A stretch of DNA of 64,000 nt from Arthrobacter jinronghuae (lineage in GTDB: Bacteria; Actinomycetota; Actinomycetes; Actinomycetales; Micrococcaceae). The position numbers and the translations under genes were made by a program. The notes below the pieces were generated by a model, which was given only the letters and a program-made list of their open reading frames with translations, ran no database searches and was not told where the DNA came from. The DNA is taken from assembly GCF_025244825.1 (NCBI RefSeq), contig NZ_CP104263.1:2728001-2792000 (forward strand), read 5' to 3'. Shown here one piece after another: positions 45,808 through 57,984 of this stretch (position 1 is its first letter; every line of letters starts with the position of its first letter).

Positions 45808-46224
45808 CTAGTAGCGCTTGGCCGCTTCAGGATGCGCTTCGAGCTCCGCCAGGACCTGTTTGTGGATCCGTCCCTCGACCACAAAGGAGAGGAACGGCAC
45901 AACGCCGCCGAGCGCAATCAGGATGAACTTGGAGAACGGCCAGCGCATCAGCTGCCACAGCCGGAAGTCAGAGAGCAGGTAGACCACGTACATCCAGCCG
46001 TGCAGGATGAGCACGCCGATGGAGAGGTTGACGCTGCCGACGATGATCTCCGTGTCAAAGCCGTACTTGGCGATCATCTCCACGACGAGTGCGAGCAGCA
46101 GCACACCGGTCACGTAGGAAAAGACCTTGTAGAACTTCAGGGCCGAACGAATCTGGGCGTGGGTACCGCCGAACCGGCGCTTCTTTTTCCTGGGTGCCTT
46201 AGCGGTGCTTGCGGATTCGCTCAC
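45808..46224 (-). CDS. DUF3817 membrane protein
   Basis: A 138-residue membrane protein with three helices (FSYVTGVLLLALVVEMIAKYG, IIVGSVNLSIGVLILHGWMYVVYLL and FSKFILIALGGVVPFLSFVVEGR) typical of DUF3817. The N-terminus is basic (APRKKKRRFGG). Its ATG overlaps the SURF1-like stop by four bases (ATGA). Function unknown. Confidence 0.9.
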   Translation of the reverse strand: MSESASTAKAPRKKKRRFGGTHAQIRSALKFYKVFSYVTGVLLLALVVEMIAKYGFDTEIIVGSVNLSIGVLILHGWMYVVYLLSDFRLWQLMRWPFSKFILIALGGVVPFLSFVVEGRIHKQVLAELEAHPEAAKRY

Positions 46225-47051
46225 TTGGTTACCTCGTTGCTGGGATGGTCGTTGTCGGGTTCGGTTGCGTCGGTGGACTCGTCGTCGTACTCGTCGTCGT
46301 ACTCGTCCTCATATTCGTCGTCCTCGAGGCTGCGGTTGTGCTCGTCGGCGACCAGGCGCCACCACAGGAAGACGGAGAAGCCGGCGAAGACGATCCACTC
46401 CAGTGCGTAGAAAATGTTGAGCCAGTTGACCGGGGTTTCCTCTGGCTGGGCACTCACGTCCAGGGTTTCCATGCTGCCTGCGTCGGCCGGGGCGCCGTCG
46501 ACGGTGATTTCCGTAGCCGTGACGAACGCCGAGTAGGCGGGCGCGTCCCAGAGGTTGATCAGTTCGGCGGTGGAAAGCGCAGTAACCCGTCCGTCCTCCG
46601 GGGTCGCGGGCAGCGGTGCCTCGGAAGGCAGCAGGCGCCCGACGACGGCGGCCTCGCCGGCCGGTGGCTCCGTGACGTCTTCCGGGTCGGAGACCCAGCC
46701 GCGGACCACCGGGATGAATTCGCCCGCGGGTGCGCCGTCGACGTTGAAGGCAGTAACCGCCCAGTAGCCCATGTCGCCGTCCTGGAGCCGCTCCTTCACG
46801 AGGACGGACCGGTCCGGATCGAAGGACCCCGTGAAGGACACCATCTGGTCCGCTTCGGTTTCGTACATCGGCTTACCCGGGGTGAAGGCCTCTGTCAGCG
46901 GCCGGACGTCCTCGGTGGCCCGGGGCTCGCCGGACTCCTCCGATTCGGCACTGGAAAACTGCCATTGGCTCAACAGCACAAAGACCGTCGAGATGACCAG
47001 GGCAAAAAGCAGGCCGGCGATCCAACGCGGCTGCAGGGCAGTTTTGAGCAC
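46221..47051 (-). CDS. SURF1 family protein (cytochrome oxidase biogenesis)
   Basis: A 276-residue membrane protein with two helices, one N-terminal (WIAGLLFALVISTVFVLLSQWQFSSAE) and one C-terminal (WLNIFYALEWIVFAGFSVFLWWRLV). The extracytoplasmic domain between them carries PVVRGWVSDPEDV, the SURF1 core. It probably helps heme a3 insertion into cytochrome oxidase. The cytoplasmic tail is Asp/Glu-rich (YEDEYDDEYDDEST). Confidence 0.9.
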   Translation of the reverse strand: MLKTALQPRWIAGLLFALVISTVFVLLSQWQFSSAESEESGEPRATEDVRPLTEAFTPGKPMYETEADQMVSFTGSFDPDRSVLVKERLQDGDMGYWAVTAFNVDGAPAGEFIPVVRGWVSDPEDVTEPPAGEAAVVGRLLPSEAPLPATPEDGRVTALSTAELINLWDAPAYSAFVTATEITVDGAPADAGSMETLDVSAQPEETPVNWLNIFYALEWIVFAGFSVFLWWRLVADEHNRSLEDDEYEDEYDDEYDDESTDATEPDNDHPSNEVTK

Positions 47052-47118
47052 TCGTTAACGGTACTTCGTCAAGCTGTAGAAAACCCAATGCCGGTGTGCG
47101 GCCGCTCAGTGGTCAAAC

Positions 47119-47700
47119 TCAGTGGTCGAAAAAGACCAGGGACGAATTGATCAGCTCGGCAATGACCTCTGCGTCATTGGCCCGGCGCAGGGAATCACGG
47201 AAGGAGGGCCGGAACAGGGACCGGGCCAGGGTGGCAAGGACTTCCAGGTGCTGGGAGAAGGAGGCCGCCGGCGTGGCAATGAGCAGGACCACTGTCGCCG
47301 GCCCGTCGGCTGCTCCGAAATCGACGCTGTGGCCGTAGCGGGTGATGCCTACTGCGATGGAGGTTTCGCGGACGTATTGGCTGCGGGCGTGCGGGAGACC
47401 GATCCCGCCCGGCAGGCCGGTGGCCATTTGGTGCTCCCTGGCGCTGACCTGTTCGAGGAACCCCTCGAGATTGCTGATCCTGCCGGAACGGTACAACCGC
47501 TCGGCCAGCTGCGCGGCGGCGTCGTATCTGTCTGCCGCCTCCATACCGAGGATCACCAGGTCGGGTTCGGTCAGCACCGCCCCGGCTTCGTTAAGGGTGA
47601 GTTCTTCATTCCGCGGTGGTTCCAAGGGGTGTTCAGCGTTCGGTGACAGGTGTTCGTTCAAGGGGCTTTTCTGCATTTCCGTTGGTCCGTGCTGCCGCAC
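47119..47700 (-). CDS. PTS EIIA (fructose/nitrogen type) protein
   Basis: A 193-residue EIIA domain protein. The phosphorylatable His is in GIGLPHARS, followed by TRYGHSVDFGAADGPATVVLLIATPA and a helical end. The N-terminal 40 residues are a low-complexity leader. The start is doubtful: the GTG at 47700 overlaps the glpD stop (TAGTG) and an ATG at 47676 is a second choice; neither has a clear ribosome site. No EIIBC permease is near, so it may be regulatory or work with a distant permease. Confidence 0.85.
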   Translation of the reverse strand: MRQHGPTEMQKSPLNEHLSPNAEHPLEPPRNEELTLNEAGAVLTEPDLVILGMEAADRYDAAAQLAERLYRSGRISNLEGFLEQVSAREHQMATGLPGGIGLPHARSQYVRETSIAVGITRYGHSVDFGAADGPATVVLLIATPAASFSQHLEVLATLARSLFRPSFRDSLRRANDAEVIAELINSSLVFFDH

Positions 47701-49424
47701 TAGATGCGCGGTGCTATGTCCTCGGCCGCCAGGCGGGCGGCGTCGGCACTCTTGTCATCCGGTTGTTCCTGGCTGCGGCGTTCGGCGTCGACCCGAGCAA
47801 GGTAGTGGGCAACTTCGCTTTCCACGCGTTCGAGGTCCCAGCCCAGCAGCGGCGCCATCAGTTCGGCGACCACCGGCGCGGCCGAGACGCCCCGGTCAAA
47901 GGTTTCAATCGAGATGCGGGTCCGCCGGGCGAGGACGTCCTCGACGTGCCGGGCGCCTTCATGGGTGGTGGCGTACACGACTTCCGCGCGCAGGTAGTCG
48001 TCGGCGCCGGGCAGCGGTTCCGCGAGGGACGGGTCCGCCTTGATGATCTCGAGCAGGTCCTCGCTCATGGAGCCGTAACGGTTGAGCAGATGCTCCACCC
48101 GCACCACGTGCACCCCGTACTCGTCCGCGGTGCGGTGCCGGCGGTTCCATGCCGCCTTGTAGCCCACGGCTCCCAGGAGGGGAATGGTGGAGGTGCAGCT
48201 CTCGGGAACCTTTTCATCCAGCGCCCGGGCTGCCTCATCCACGGCATCCTTGGCCATCACCCGGTAAGTGGTCCATTTGCCGCCCGCAACCACCACGAGT
48301 CCCGGTACCGGGTGGGCCACCACGTGTTCGCGCGAAAGTTTGGCAGTGGAATCGTTTTCCCCGGCGAGCAGCGGCCGCAGTCCCGCATAGACACCCTCAA
48401 CGTCCTCGCGGGTCAGCGGCGTCTTCAGCACCAGGTTCACATGCTCGAGAATGTAGTCGATGTCCGCCGAGGTGGCCGCCGGGTGGGCCTTGTCCAGGTT
48501 CCAGTCGGTGTCGGTGGTGCCGATGATCCAGTGCCGCCCCCACGGGATCACAAAGAGTACGGATTTTTCCGTCCGCAGGATCATGCCGACCGTGGACTGG
48601 ATCCGGTCCTTGGGAACCACGAGGTGGACGCCCTTGGAGGCGCGGACCTTCAGCTGCCCGCGGTCGGTCACCATGGCCTGGGTTTCATCGGTCCACACGC
48701 CCGTGGCATTGACCACCTGGCTTGCGGCGATGTCGAACTCGTTGCCGGTTTCCTGTTCGCGGACGCGGGCCCCGACCACGCGTTCGCCCTCGCGCAGGAA
48801 GTCGACGACGGCGAGCCGGTTCACCACTGCGGCACCGTAATGCGCTGCTGTGCGAACCATGTTGGCCACGTACCGGGCGTCATCCACCTGGCCGTCGTAG
48901 TACCGGATGGCACCCACCATGGCGTCATCCTTCAGGCTCGGGGCCATCCGCAGTGTCTGGCTCCGGGTCAGGTGCTTCTGCCTGGGCACCCCGCGGGAGT
49001 TTCCCGACGTCATGCCCATGGTGTCGTACAGGAAAATGCCGGCGCCCACATACGGCCGCTCGACGAACCGCTTCGTCAGCGGATACAGGAACGCCACGGG
49101 CTTCACCAGGTGCGGAGCAATCCGCTGCAGCAGCAGCCCGCGTTCCTTCAGTGCTTCCTGGACCAACGCGAAATCGAGCATCTCCAGATAGCGCAGGCCG
49201 CCGTGGATCAACTTGGAGGACCGCGACGACGTTCCCGACGCCCAGTCCCGGGCCTCCACCATGCCGACCTTCAACCCGCGCGTCACCGCGTCCAGGGCCG
49301 CGCCCGCCCCGACTACGCCGCCGCCGACGATCAGGATGTCCAGCTCATTGCCCGGGGCGGTGGTCGCCCGGAGCTTATCCATGGCATCTATGCGGTACTC
49401 GGGGCTCAGGGCGTCTGCAGTCAT
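47700..49424 (-). CDS. glpD: Aerobic glycerol-3-phosphate dehydrogenase
   Basis: A 574-residue membrane-associated flavoprotein oxidising glycerol-3-phosphate to dihydroxyacetone phosphate. The FAD-binding motif is ILIVGGGVVGAGAALDAVTRGL. SSRSSKLIHGGLRYLE is a family signature. The C-terminal domain (DEYGVHVVRVEHLLNRYG onward) is complete. It is followed without a gap by the EIIA gene, an unusual pairing of glycerol and PTS functions. Confidence 0.95.
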   Translation of the reverse strand: MTADALSPEYRIDAMDKLRATTAPGNELDILIVGGGVVGAGAALDAVTRGLKVGMVEARDWASGTSSRSSKLIHGGLRYLEMLDFALVQEALKERGLLLQRIAPHLVKPVAFLYPLTKRFVERPYVGAGIFLYDTMGMTSGNSRGVPRQKHLTRSQTLRMAPSLKDDAMVGAIRYYDGQVDDARYVANMVRTAAHYGAAVVNRLAVVDFLREGERVVGARVREQETGNEFDIAASQVVNATGVWTDETQAMVTDRGQLKVRASKGVHLVVPKDRIQSTVGMILRTEKSVLFVIPWGRHWIIGTTDTDWNLDKAHPAATSADIDYILEHVNLVLKTPLTREDVEGVYAGLRPLLAGENDSTAKLSREHVVAHPVPGLVVVAGGKWTTYRVMAKDAVDEAARALDEKVPESCTSTIPLLGAVGYKAAWNRRHRTADEYGVHVVRVEHLLNRYGSMSEDLLEIIKADPSLAEPLPGADDYLRAEVVYATTHEGARHVEDVLARRTRISIETFDRGVSAAPVVAELMAPLLGWDLERVESEVAHYLARVDAERRSQEQPDDKSADAARLAAEDIAPRI

Positions 49425-49488
49425 GGTCCAGGTTCCTCTCTAGGGTCCTGCCGTAGCTGCGTCCACTCTAGGGGCTGGGCGCCGGTAT

Positions 49489-50628
49489 TTACAGGTTGTA
49501 CTGGTAGGGCGACACCAGCACTTCAATGCGCTGGAACGCCTTCAGGTCCGAGTAGCCGGTGGTGGCCATTGCCCGGCGCAGCGCACCCATGAGGTTGGAG
49601 GTGCCGTTGGCGTGGTGGGACGGGCCCCAAAGGACCTCCTTCAGCGGTCCCACGGTGTCCAGCCGGACCCTGTCGCCGCGCGGCAGCTCGCTGTGGTGTG
49701 CTTCCTGTCCCCAGTGCCAGCCCTGGCCGGGCGCCTCTTCGGCACGGGCCAGCGCGGAACCCAGCATCACGGCGTCGGCACCCATGGCGAAGGCCTTGAT
49801 GATGTCGCCGCTGGTACCCATGCCGCCGTCGGCGATTACGTGCACGTAGCGTCCGCCGGACTCGTCCATGTAGTCCCGGCGGGCCTCGGCGATGTCGGAG
49901 ATGGCAGTGGCCATGGGGGCGTGGATGCCAAGCGCACGGCGGGTGGTAGTGGTCGCGCCGCCGCCGAACCCTACGAGCACGCCGGCCGCGCCGGTGCGCA
50001 TCAGGTGCAGGGCCGGGGTGTAGCCGGCGGCTCCGCCGACGATCACCGGAACATCGAGTTCGTAGATGAACTGCTTCAGGTTCAGCGGTTCCACGGTCTT
50101 GGACACGTGCTCGGCCGAAACGGTGGTGCCGCGGATGACGAAGACGTCGACGCCGGCGGCGAGGACGGTCTTGTAGAACTCCTGGGTGCGCTGCGGGGTG
50201 AGCGAACCGGCAACCGTCACGCCGGCGTCGCGCATTTCGGCCAGGCGGGAGCTGATCAGTTCGGCCTGGATCGGTGCGTTGTAGATTTCCTGCAGGCGGC
50301 GGGTGGCTGCGGGATTGAAGTTGTCGCTGCCGAGGGCGGCGATTTCGTCCAGCAGCGGTTCCGGATTCTCGTACCGGGTCCACAGGCCCTCGAGGTTCAG
50401 CACACCGAGTCCGCCGAGCCTGCCCAGGGCAATGGCAGACGCCGGAGACATCACCGAGTCCATCGGGGCGCCGATGACCGGCATCTCGAACTGGTAGGCA
50501 TCGATCTGCCAGTTGATGGACACATCCTGGGGGTCGCGGGTGCGCCGCGAGGGCACAATCGCTACGTCATCCAGGGAGTAGGCTCTGCGCCCATGCTTGC
50601 CACGGCCAATTTCTATCTCGTTACTCAC
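49489..50628 (-). CDS. GuaB3-type IMP dehydrogenase paralogue
   Basis: A 379-residue TIM-barrel protein of the actinobacterial GuaB3 group. The opening EIEIGRGKHGRRAYSLDDVAIVPSRRTRDPQDV is characteristic. No CBS domains are present. The active-site Cys loop of GuaB (GPGSICTT) is replaced by VGFGGGATTTTRRALGI, so it lacks the catalytic Cys; some GuaB3 members are reported to act as GMP reductase, but the role here is not certain. The GTG at 50628 has AGGG upstream. Confidence 0.9.
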   Translation of the reverse strand: MSNEIEIGRGKHGRRAYSLDDVAIVPSRRTRDPQDVSINWQIDAYQFEMPVIGAPMDSVMSPASAIALGRLGGLGVLNLEGLWTRYENPEPLLDEIAALGSDNFNPAATRRLQEIYNAPIQAELISSRLAEMRDAGVTVAGSLTPQRTQEFYKTVLAAGVDVFVIRGTTVSAEHVSKTVEPLNLKQFIYELDVPVIVGGAAGYTPALHLMRTGAAGVLVGFGGGATTTTRRALGIHAPMATAISDIAEARRDYMDESGGRYVHVIADGGMGTSGDIIKAFAMGADAVMLGSALARAEEAPGQGWHWGQEAHHSELPRGDRVRLDTVGPLKEVLWGPSHHANGTSNLMGALRRAMATTGYSDLKAFQRIEVLVSPYQYNL

Positions 50629-50773
50629 GTTCCCTAGGTTATCCCAGTGCGCGGCGTCGGCCCGAAAGTCCCCGGTACCGGACGGCCGCCGAAAGTACAG
50701 ATAACGGGCCTGTCGCCGCCGCATAGACCCGTCAGCTGTACTTTCAATGCCCAAAACCGCAGGGCCCTTAACC

Positions 50774-50818
50774 CCGAAGGGCAGCCCCGCTGCGCAGTAC
50801 GCAGGGGCTGCCCTTCGG
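50774..50818 (-). terminator. Hairpin after guaB
   Basis: A 15-base stem (50774-50788 with 50804-50818) around a 15-base loop, 14 bases after the guaB stop. It could end guaB transcripts before the GuaB3 gene. Confidence 0.75.
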
Positions 50819-50831
50819 CGGGTAAGCCGGG

Positions 50832-52403
<1,572 letters not shown>

Positions 52404-52487
52404 CTATCGTAAAACGAAAGCGGGCCCGCCCCTATTCCTCCCCGAGGGTATCTACCGCCTGTGAGGGATGCCACGGCCAATAGCAAA

Positions 52488-52524
52488 GGCCCCGCTCCCG
52501 GAAACTGGTTCCGGGAGCGGGGCC
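52488..52524 (-). terminator. groEL terminator
   Basis: A perfect 16-base stem (52488-52503 with 52509-52524) with a 5-base loop, followed on the minus strand by CTTTGC, 40 bases after the groEL stop. Confidence 0.88.
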
Positions 52525-52563
52525 TGGGCCGATTTCCGCACGCACGGCGCGGATCAGGGCTGA

Positions 52564-54553
<1,990 letters not shown>

Positions 54554-54647
54554 TCGGGCTCTCCTTTGCGTAGTTTCTAACGGAATGGGGCCGTTGGTCT
54601 GGCGCTGGCCGTCGTCGCGGTGCCGGTTCGCGCTTTCCCTTCGGGAG

Positions 54648-54674
54648 TTAGCACCCTCACGTTCGGAGTGCTAA
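54648..54674. promoter_or_regulatory. CIRCE element 1 (HrcA operator)
   Basis: TTAGCACCC, nine bases, GAGTGCTAA. This matches the HrcA consensus with one base changed in the left arm. The palindrome extends outward to GAGTTAGCAC and GTGCTAACTC. HrcA binding represses the groES-groEL operon until heat shock. Confidence 0.93.
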
Positions 54675-54693
54675 CTCAGACTTTATGCAACGG

Positions 54694-54720
54694 TTAGCAC
54701 TCGGTCAAGGTGAGTGCCAG
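54694..54720. promoter_or_regulatory. CIRCE element 2, imperfect
   Basis: TTAGCACTC, nine bases, GAGTGCCAG. The left arm is perfect and the right arm matches in six of nine positions. It lies 19 bases from CIRCE 1, a spacing that would put both in the same promoter. Confidence 0.85.
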
Positions 54721-54785
54721 TGCGCACCCCGTCCGCACCCCTCTCCCCCGTAATGGCAGGCAACCGAATGAGACAGGGGATTTGC

Positions 54786-54804
54786 TTAGGTTGTCCTAAC
54801 CGGG
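54786..54804. promoter_or_regulatory. IdeR/DtxR-type iron box
   Basis: TTAGGTTGTCCTAACC and three further bases match the 19-base TTAGGTTAGSCTAACCTAA consensus at about 14 positions, including the central palindrome TTAGG/CCTAA. It lies about 85 bases before the siderophore receptor start. Iron-loaded IdeR would repress the uptake operon. Confidence 0.82.
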
Positions 54805-54888
54805 ATAGTTTTCATCTGCGCGCACCATTAGAAAACATTTCTGTGTCCTAATCCCCCGATAGGCACATCGAGTCTCACCGGAGCCCCC

Positions 54889-55830
54889 ATGATCACCAAG
54901 TCCCGCCTGCTGGCCGGAACCGCCCTTGTGTCCCTCCTCGCCCTCAGCGCCTGCTCGACTGAAGCAGCAGATGCCGACGTCCAGTCCGCACAGGCCTCAA
55001 CCATGACGGTTGAGCATGCCCAGGGAAGCACCGAAGTTCCGGTGAACCCGGAGACCGTCTACACCTTCGACCTCGGTGCCCTCGACACGATGGATGCCCT
55101 CGACATTGACGTCGACGGCGTGCCTGCCGCCAACTTCCCGGACAGCCTCTCCCAGTACGGCGCCGAAGAGATCACCAAGATCGGGAGCATGAAGGAGCCC
55201 GACTTCGAAGCGATCAACGCCGGCGCTCCGGACCTGATCATCATTTCCGGCCGGGTTGCCGATTCCTACGAGGAACTGAGCAAGATTGCCCCCACCATCG
55301 ACCTCAGCGTCGACAACGCCGATTCCTGGAACTCCTTCAAGGAAAACACCCAGACCATCGGCAAGATCTTCGAGAAGGAAGACCTGGTTGAAGAGAAGCT
55401 GGGTGCCCTTGAAGGCAAGGTCGAGGACACCAAGGAACTGGCAGCCGACGCCGGCAACGGCCTGATCGTTATGACCAGCGGCGGGGAAATGACCGCCTAC
55501 GGCGCGGGCTCCCGCTTCGGCATCATCCACGACGTCCTGGGCCTGGAACCGGCCGCCGAGGTTAAGGGCGAGGGCAAGCACGGCGAATCTGTTTCCTTCA
55601 ACTACATCGCGGATACCAATCCGGACCACCTGTTCGTCATTGACCGCGACGTAGCCGTCGGCACCTCCGGCGAAGCCGCCTCCGCCGTGCTCGACAACGA
55701 GCTGGTCAAGAGCACCAAGGCTGCACAGAACGAAAACATCACCATGCTGGATTCCGCCAGCTGGTACCTGGTCGGATACGGCCTGAACAACGTGGACACC
55801 ATGGTTAATACCGTCCACGACGCTCTCTAG
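54889..55830 (+). CDS. Siderophore ABC transporter binding lipoprotein (FatB/YclQ type)
   Basis: A 313-residue receptor. The signal peptide ends LLALSAC (Cys22). The mature protein contains MTVEHAQGSTEVPVNPETVYTFDLGALDTMDALDI, typical of the YclQ/FatB family that binds petrobactin or related catecholates. The rest is the expected alpha/beta fold (PDLIIISGRVADSYEEL). It is the first gene of a receptor-permease-permease-ATPase operon under an iron box. Confidence 0.92.
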   Translation: MITKSRLLAGTALVSLLALSACSTEAADADVQSAQASTMTVEHAQGSTEVPVNPETVYTFDLGALDTMDALDIDVDGVPAANFPDSLSQYGAEEITKIGSMKEPDFEAINAGAPDLIIISGRVADSYEELSKIAPTIDLSVDNADSWNSFKENTQTIGKIFEKEDLVEEKLGALEGKVEDTKELAADAGNGLIVMTSGGEMTAYGAGSRFGIIHDVLGLEPAAEVKGEGKHGESVSFNYIADTNPDHLFVIDRDVAVGTSGEAASAVLDNELVKSTKAAQNENITMLDSASWYLVGYGLNNVDTMVNTVHDAL

Positions 55831-55843
55831 CCGCACTTCTGCG

Positions 55844-55880
55844 CTCCGTGGCCCGGCACCGCTCGTGCCGGGCCACGGAG
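55844..55880 (+). promoter_or_regulatory. Hairpin between receptor and first permease
   Basis: A perfect 16-base stem (55844-55859 with 55865-55880) with a 5-base loop. Its right arm contains most of the only GGAGG-like site before the permease start (GGAGGA at about 55877-55882), so it may both stop some transcripts and mask the ribosome site. The result would be more receptor than permease. Confidence 0.65.
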
Positions 55881-55897
55881 GAACTGGATACCGATAT

Positions 55898-56938
55898 ATG
55901 ACTGCCCCCGCCGTGCCGGCTGAAAAGCCGGCCCCCGCGTCCGCCGCCGCTCCCCTGGAACGGCGGCGCTTTCTGCGTTCCACCGCAGCACTGGTCCTAG
56001 GGGTCTGCGTTGTCGTCCTGCTGGCGGCCGTGAGCCTTTTTGTCGGCGTCGGCGACCTTTCGCTCTCCTCGCTGATGTCCGGGGATCCCACCACGCACAT
56101 GCTGTTCTGGGTCAGCCAGCTGCCCCGCACGCTCAGTATTGTCCTGGCGGGCATGGCCCTGAGCGTGGCCGGACTGATCATGCAGCTAATGGCCCGGAAC
56201 AAGTTCGTGGAACCCTCCACCGTCGGCACGGTGGAGTCGGCCCAGCTGGGAATCCTGGCGGTGACCGTGCTGCTGCCGGGCGCCTCCATGTTCCTGAAGA
56301 TGTCCACCGCTTCGGTTTTCGCCGCCGCAGGAACCGCACTCTTCCTGCTCATCCTGCGCCGGATCCCGCTGCGCAACACACTGATCGTGCCCCTTGTGGG
56401 CATCATGCTCGGCGGCGTGATTTCCGCCGTCACTACTTTCTTCGCCTACCGCACCGACCTCCTCCAGACGCTGAACAGCTGGATGATCGGCGATTTCTCC
56501 GGCGTCCTGCGCGGCCGCTACGAACTGCTTTGGATTGTCGGTGCCCTTACCCTGATCGGCTACCTTGCGGCGGACCGTTTCACGGTCGCGGGCATGGGGC
56601 AGGACTTCACCACCAACCTCGGACTGAACTACAACCGGGTCATGGCGCTCGGACTGGTCATTGTCTCGCTCATCAGCGCCGTGGTGGTGGTCAGCGTCGG
56701 CTCCATCCCGTTCCTGGGGCTGATTGTGCCCAACCTGGTGTCCCTGCTGATCGGTGACAACGTCCGCCGGGCGGTGCCCTGGGTCGCCGTTTTCGGAGCG
56801 GGCTTCGTCCTGCTCTGCGACATCATCGGACGCACCATCCGCTACCCGTATGAAATCCCCGTGGGCGTAGTGGTCTCCGCCGTTGGCAGCGTCATTTTCC
56901 TGTATCTCCTCCTACGCAAGCGCGGTTCCCATGCCTGA
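55898..56938 (+). CDS. Siderophore ABC permease 1 (FecCD family)
   Basis: A 346-residue permease with about nine to ten helices. The family segments are FWVSQLPRTLSIVLAGMALSVAGLIMQ, RNKFVEPSTVGTVESAQLG and VVVVSVGSIPFLGLIVPNLVSLLIGDN. The start at 55898 is uncertain because the GGAGG is 16 bases away and a GTG 33 bases further up is in frame. It overlaps the next gene by eight bases. Confidence 0.9.
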   Translation: MTAPAVPAEKPAPASAAAPLERRRFLRSTAALVLGVCVVVLLAAVSLFVGVGDLSLSSLMSGDPTTHMLFWVSQLPRTLSIVLAGMALSVAGLIMQLMARNKFVEPSTVGTVESAQLGILAVTVLLPGASMFLKMSTASVFAAAGTALFLLILRRIPLRNTLIVPLVGIMLGGVISAVTTFFAYRTDLLQTLNSWMIGDFSGVLRGRYELLWIVGALTLIGYLAADRFTVAGMGQDFTTNLGLNYNRVMALGLVIVSLISAVVVVSVGSIPFLGLIVPNLVSLLIGDNVRRAVPWVAVFGAGFVLLCDIIGRTIRYPYEIPVGVVVSAVGSVIFLYLLLRKRGSHA

Positions 56939-57947
56939 GACATCCACCAGCGCACTGCCCGCAGCCCTTACCGAGCACCGCAGGCGTCCCGTCCGGACCG
57001 TTCCCGCCGGGTTCTGGATCATCGTCCTCGGCGTCGTCGCGGCAGCACTGGTTGCGGTGTTCATGACCATTGAGCTGCGCGGGAACCTCGGCTATGCCCT
57101 GCCGCGCCGGGCTGTGAAGGTAGGCTCCATGATCCTGGTGGCGTACGCCGTCGGGGTCTCCACCGTCCTGTTCCAGACGGTCACCGCCAACCGGATCCTC
57201 ACGCCGTCGATCATGGGCTTCGATGCCCTCTATGTGCTGATCCAGACGGTCCTGGTGTTTGCCTTGGGCGGCGGTGCCCTGCTGTCGCTGGGCGCGCCGA
57301 TCCGCTTCTGCCTCGAAGTGCTGCTGATGGTCGGCTTCTCGTTCCTGCTCTACCGCTGGCTGTTTACCGGCGGCGGGAAGTCCCTGCACCTGATGCTGCT
57401 GGTGGGAATCGTCTTCGGCACCATGTTCCGCGGCTTCTCCTCGCTGCTGCAGCGGCTGATCGACCCGAGCGAGTTCATCATCCTGCAGGACCTCTTCTTT
57501 GCCAGCTTCAACAATGTCGACGCCGCCCTGCTGGGCTACTCCGCCGCCGCCGTCGCGCTGGTCAGTGCCGTCGCCTGGCGGATGCGCCACTCCTTCGACG
57601 TCCTGGCCCTGGGCCGCGAGACCGCGGTCAACCTGGGGGTGGACCACAAGCGGGCGGTGACCGCCACGCTGATCATCTGCTCGGTGCTCGTTGCGGTGTC
57701 CACGGCCCTGGTCGGACCGGTGACCTTCTTCGGGCTCCTCATTGCGTCCCTGGCGTACCAGCTGTGCGCGAAGTTCCGGCATGCCTCGGTGCTGCCGATT
57801 GCCGTTCTGCTGGGAATCATCGCCCTGGTGGGCGGGCAGCTGGTGCTGGAGCGGGTCTTCGACTTCGACACCGCGCTGAGCATCGTCATTGAGTTCGTGG
57901 GCGGCATCGTGTTCCTCATCCTGCTCCTGAGGGGAAACGTGAAATGA
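56931..57947 (+). CDS. Siderophore ABC permease 2 (FecCD family)
   Basis: A 338-residue permease, related to the YclO/FatC group. The cytoplasmic N-terminus is followed by FWIIVLGVVAAALVAVFM, with later segments NRILTPSIMGFDALYVLIQT and VGPVTFFGLLIASLAYQL. Ends RGNVK. It forms the heterodimeric channel with permease 1, whose stop it overlaps. Confidence 0.92.
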   Translation: MPETSTSALPAALTEHRRRPVRTVPAGFWIIVLGVVAAALVAVFMTIELRGNLGYALPRRAVKVGSMILVAYAVGVSTVLFQTVTANRILTPSIMGFDALYVLIQTVLVFALGGGALLSLGAPIRFCLEVLLMVGFSFLLYRWLFTGGGKSLHLMLLVGIVFGTMFRGFSSLLQRLIDPSEFIILQDLFFASFNNVDAALLGYSAAAVALVSAVAWRMRHSFDVLALGRETAVNLGVDHKRAVTATLIICSVLVAVSTALVGPVTFFGLLIASLAYQLCAKFRHASVLPIAVLLGIIALVGGQLVLERVFDFDTALSIVIEFVGGIVFLILLLRGNVK

Positions 57948-57984
57948 CCCTCCTCCCCCTGCACCGCGCGAAAGGCCCCTCTTC

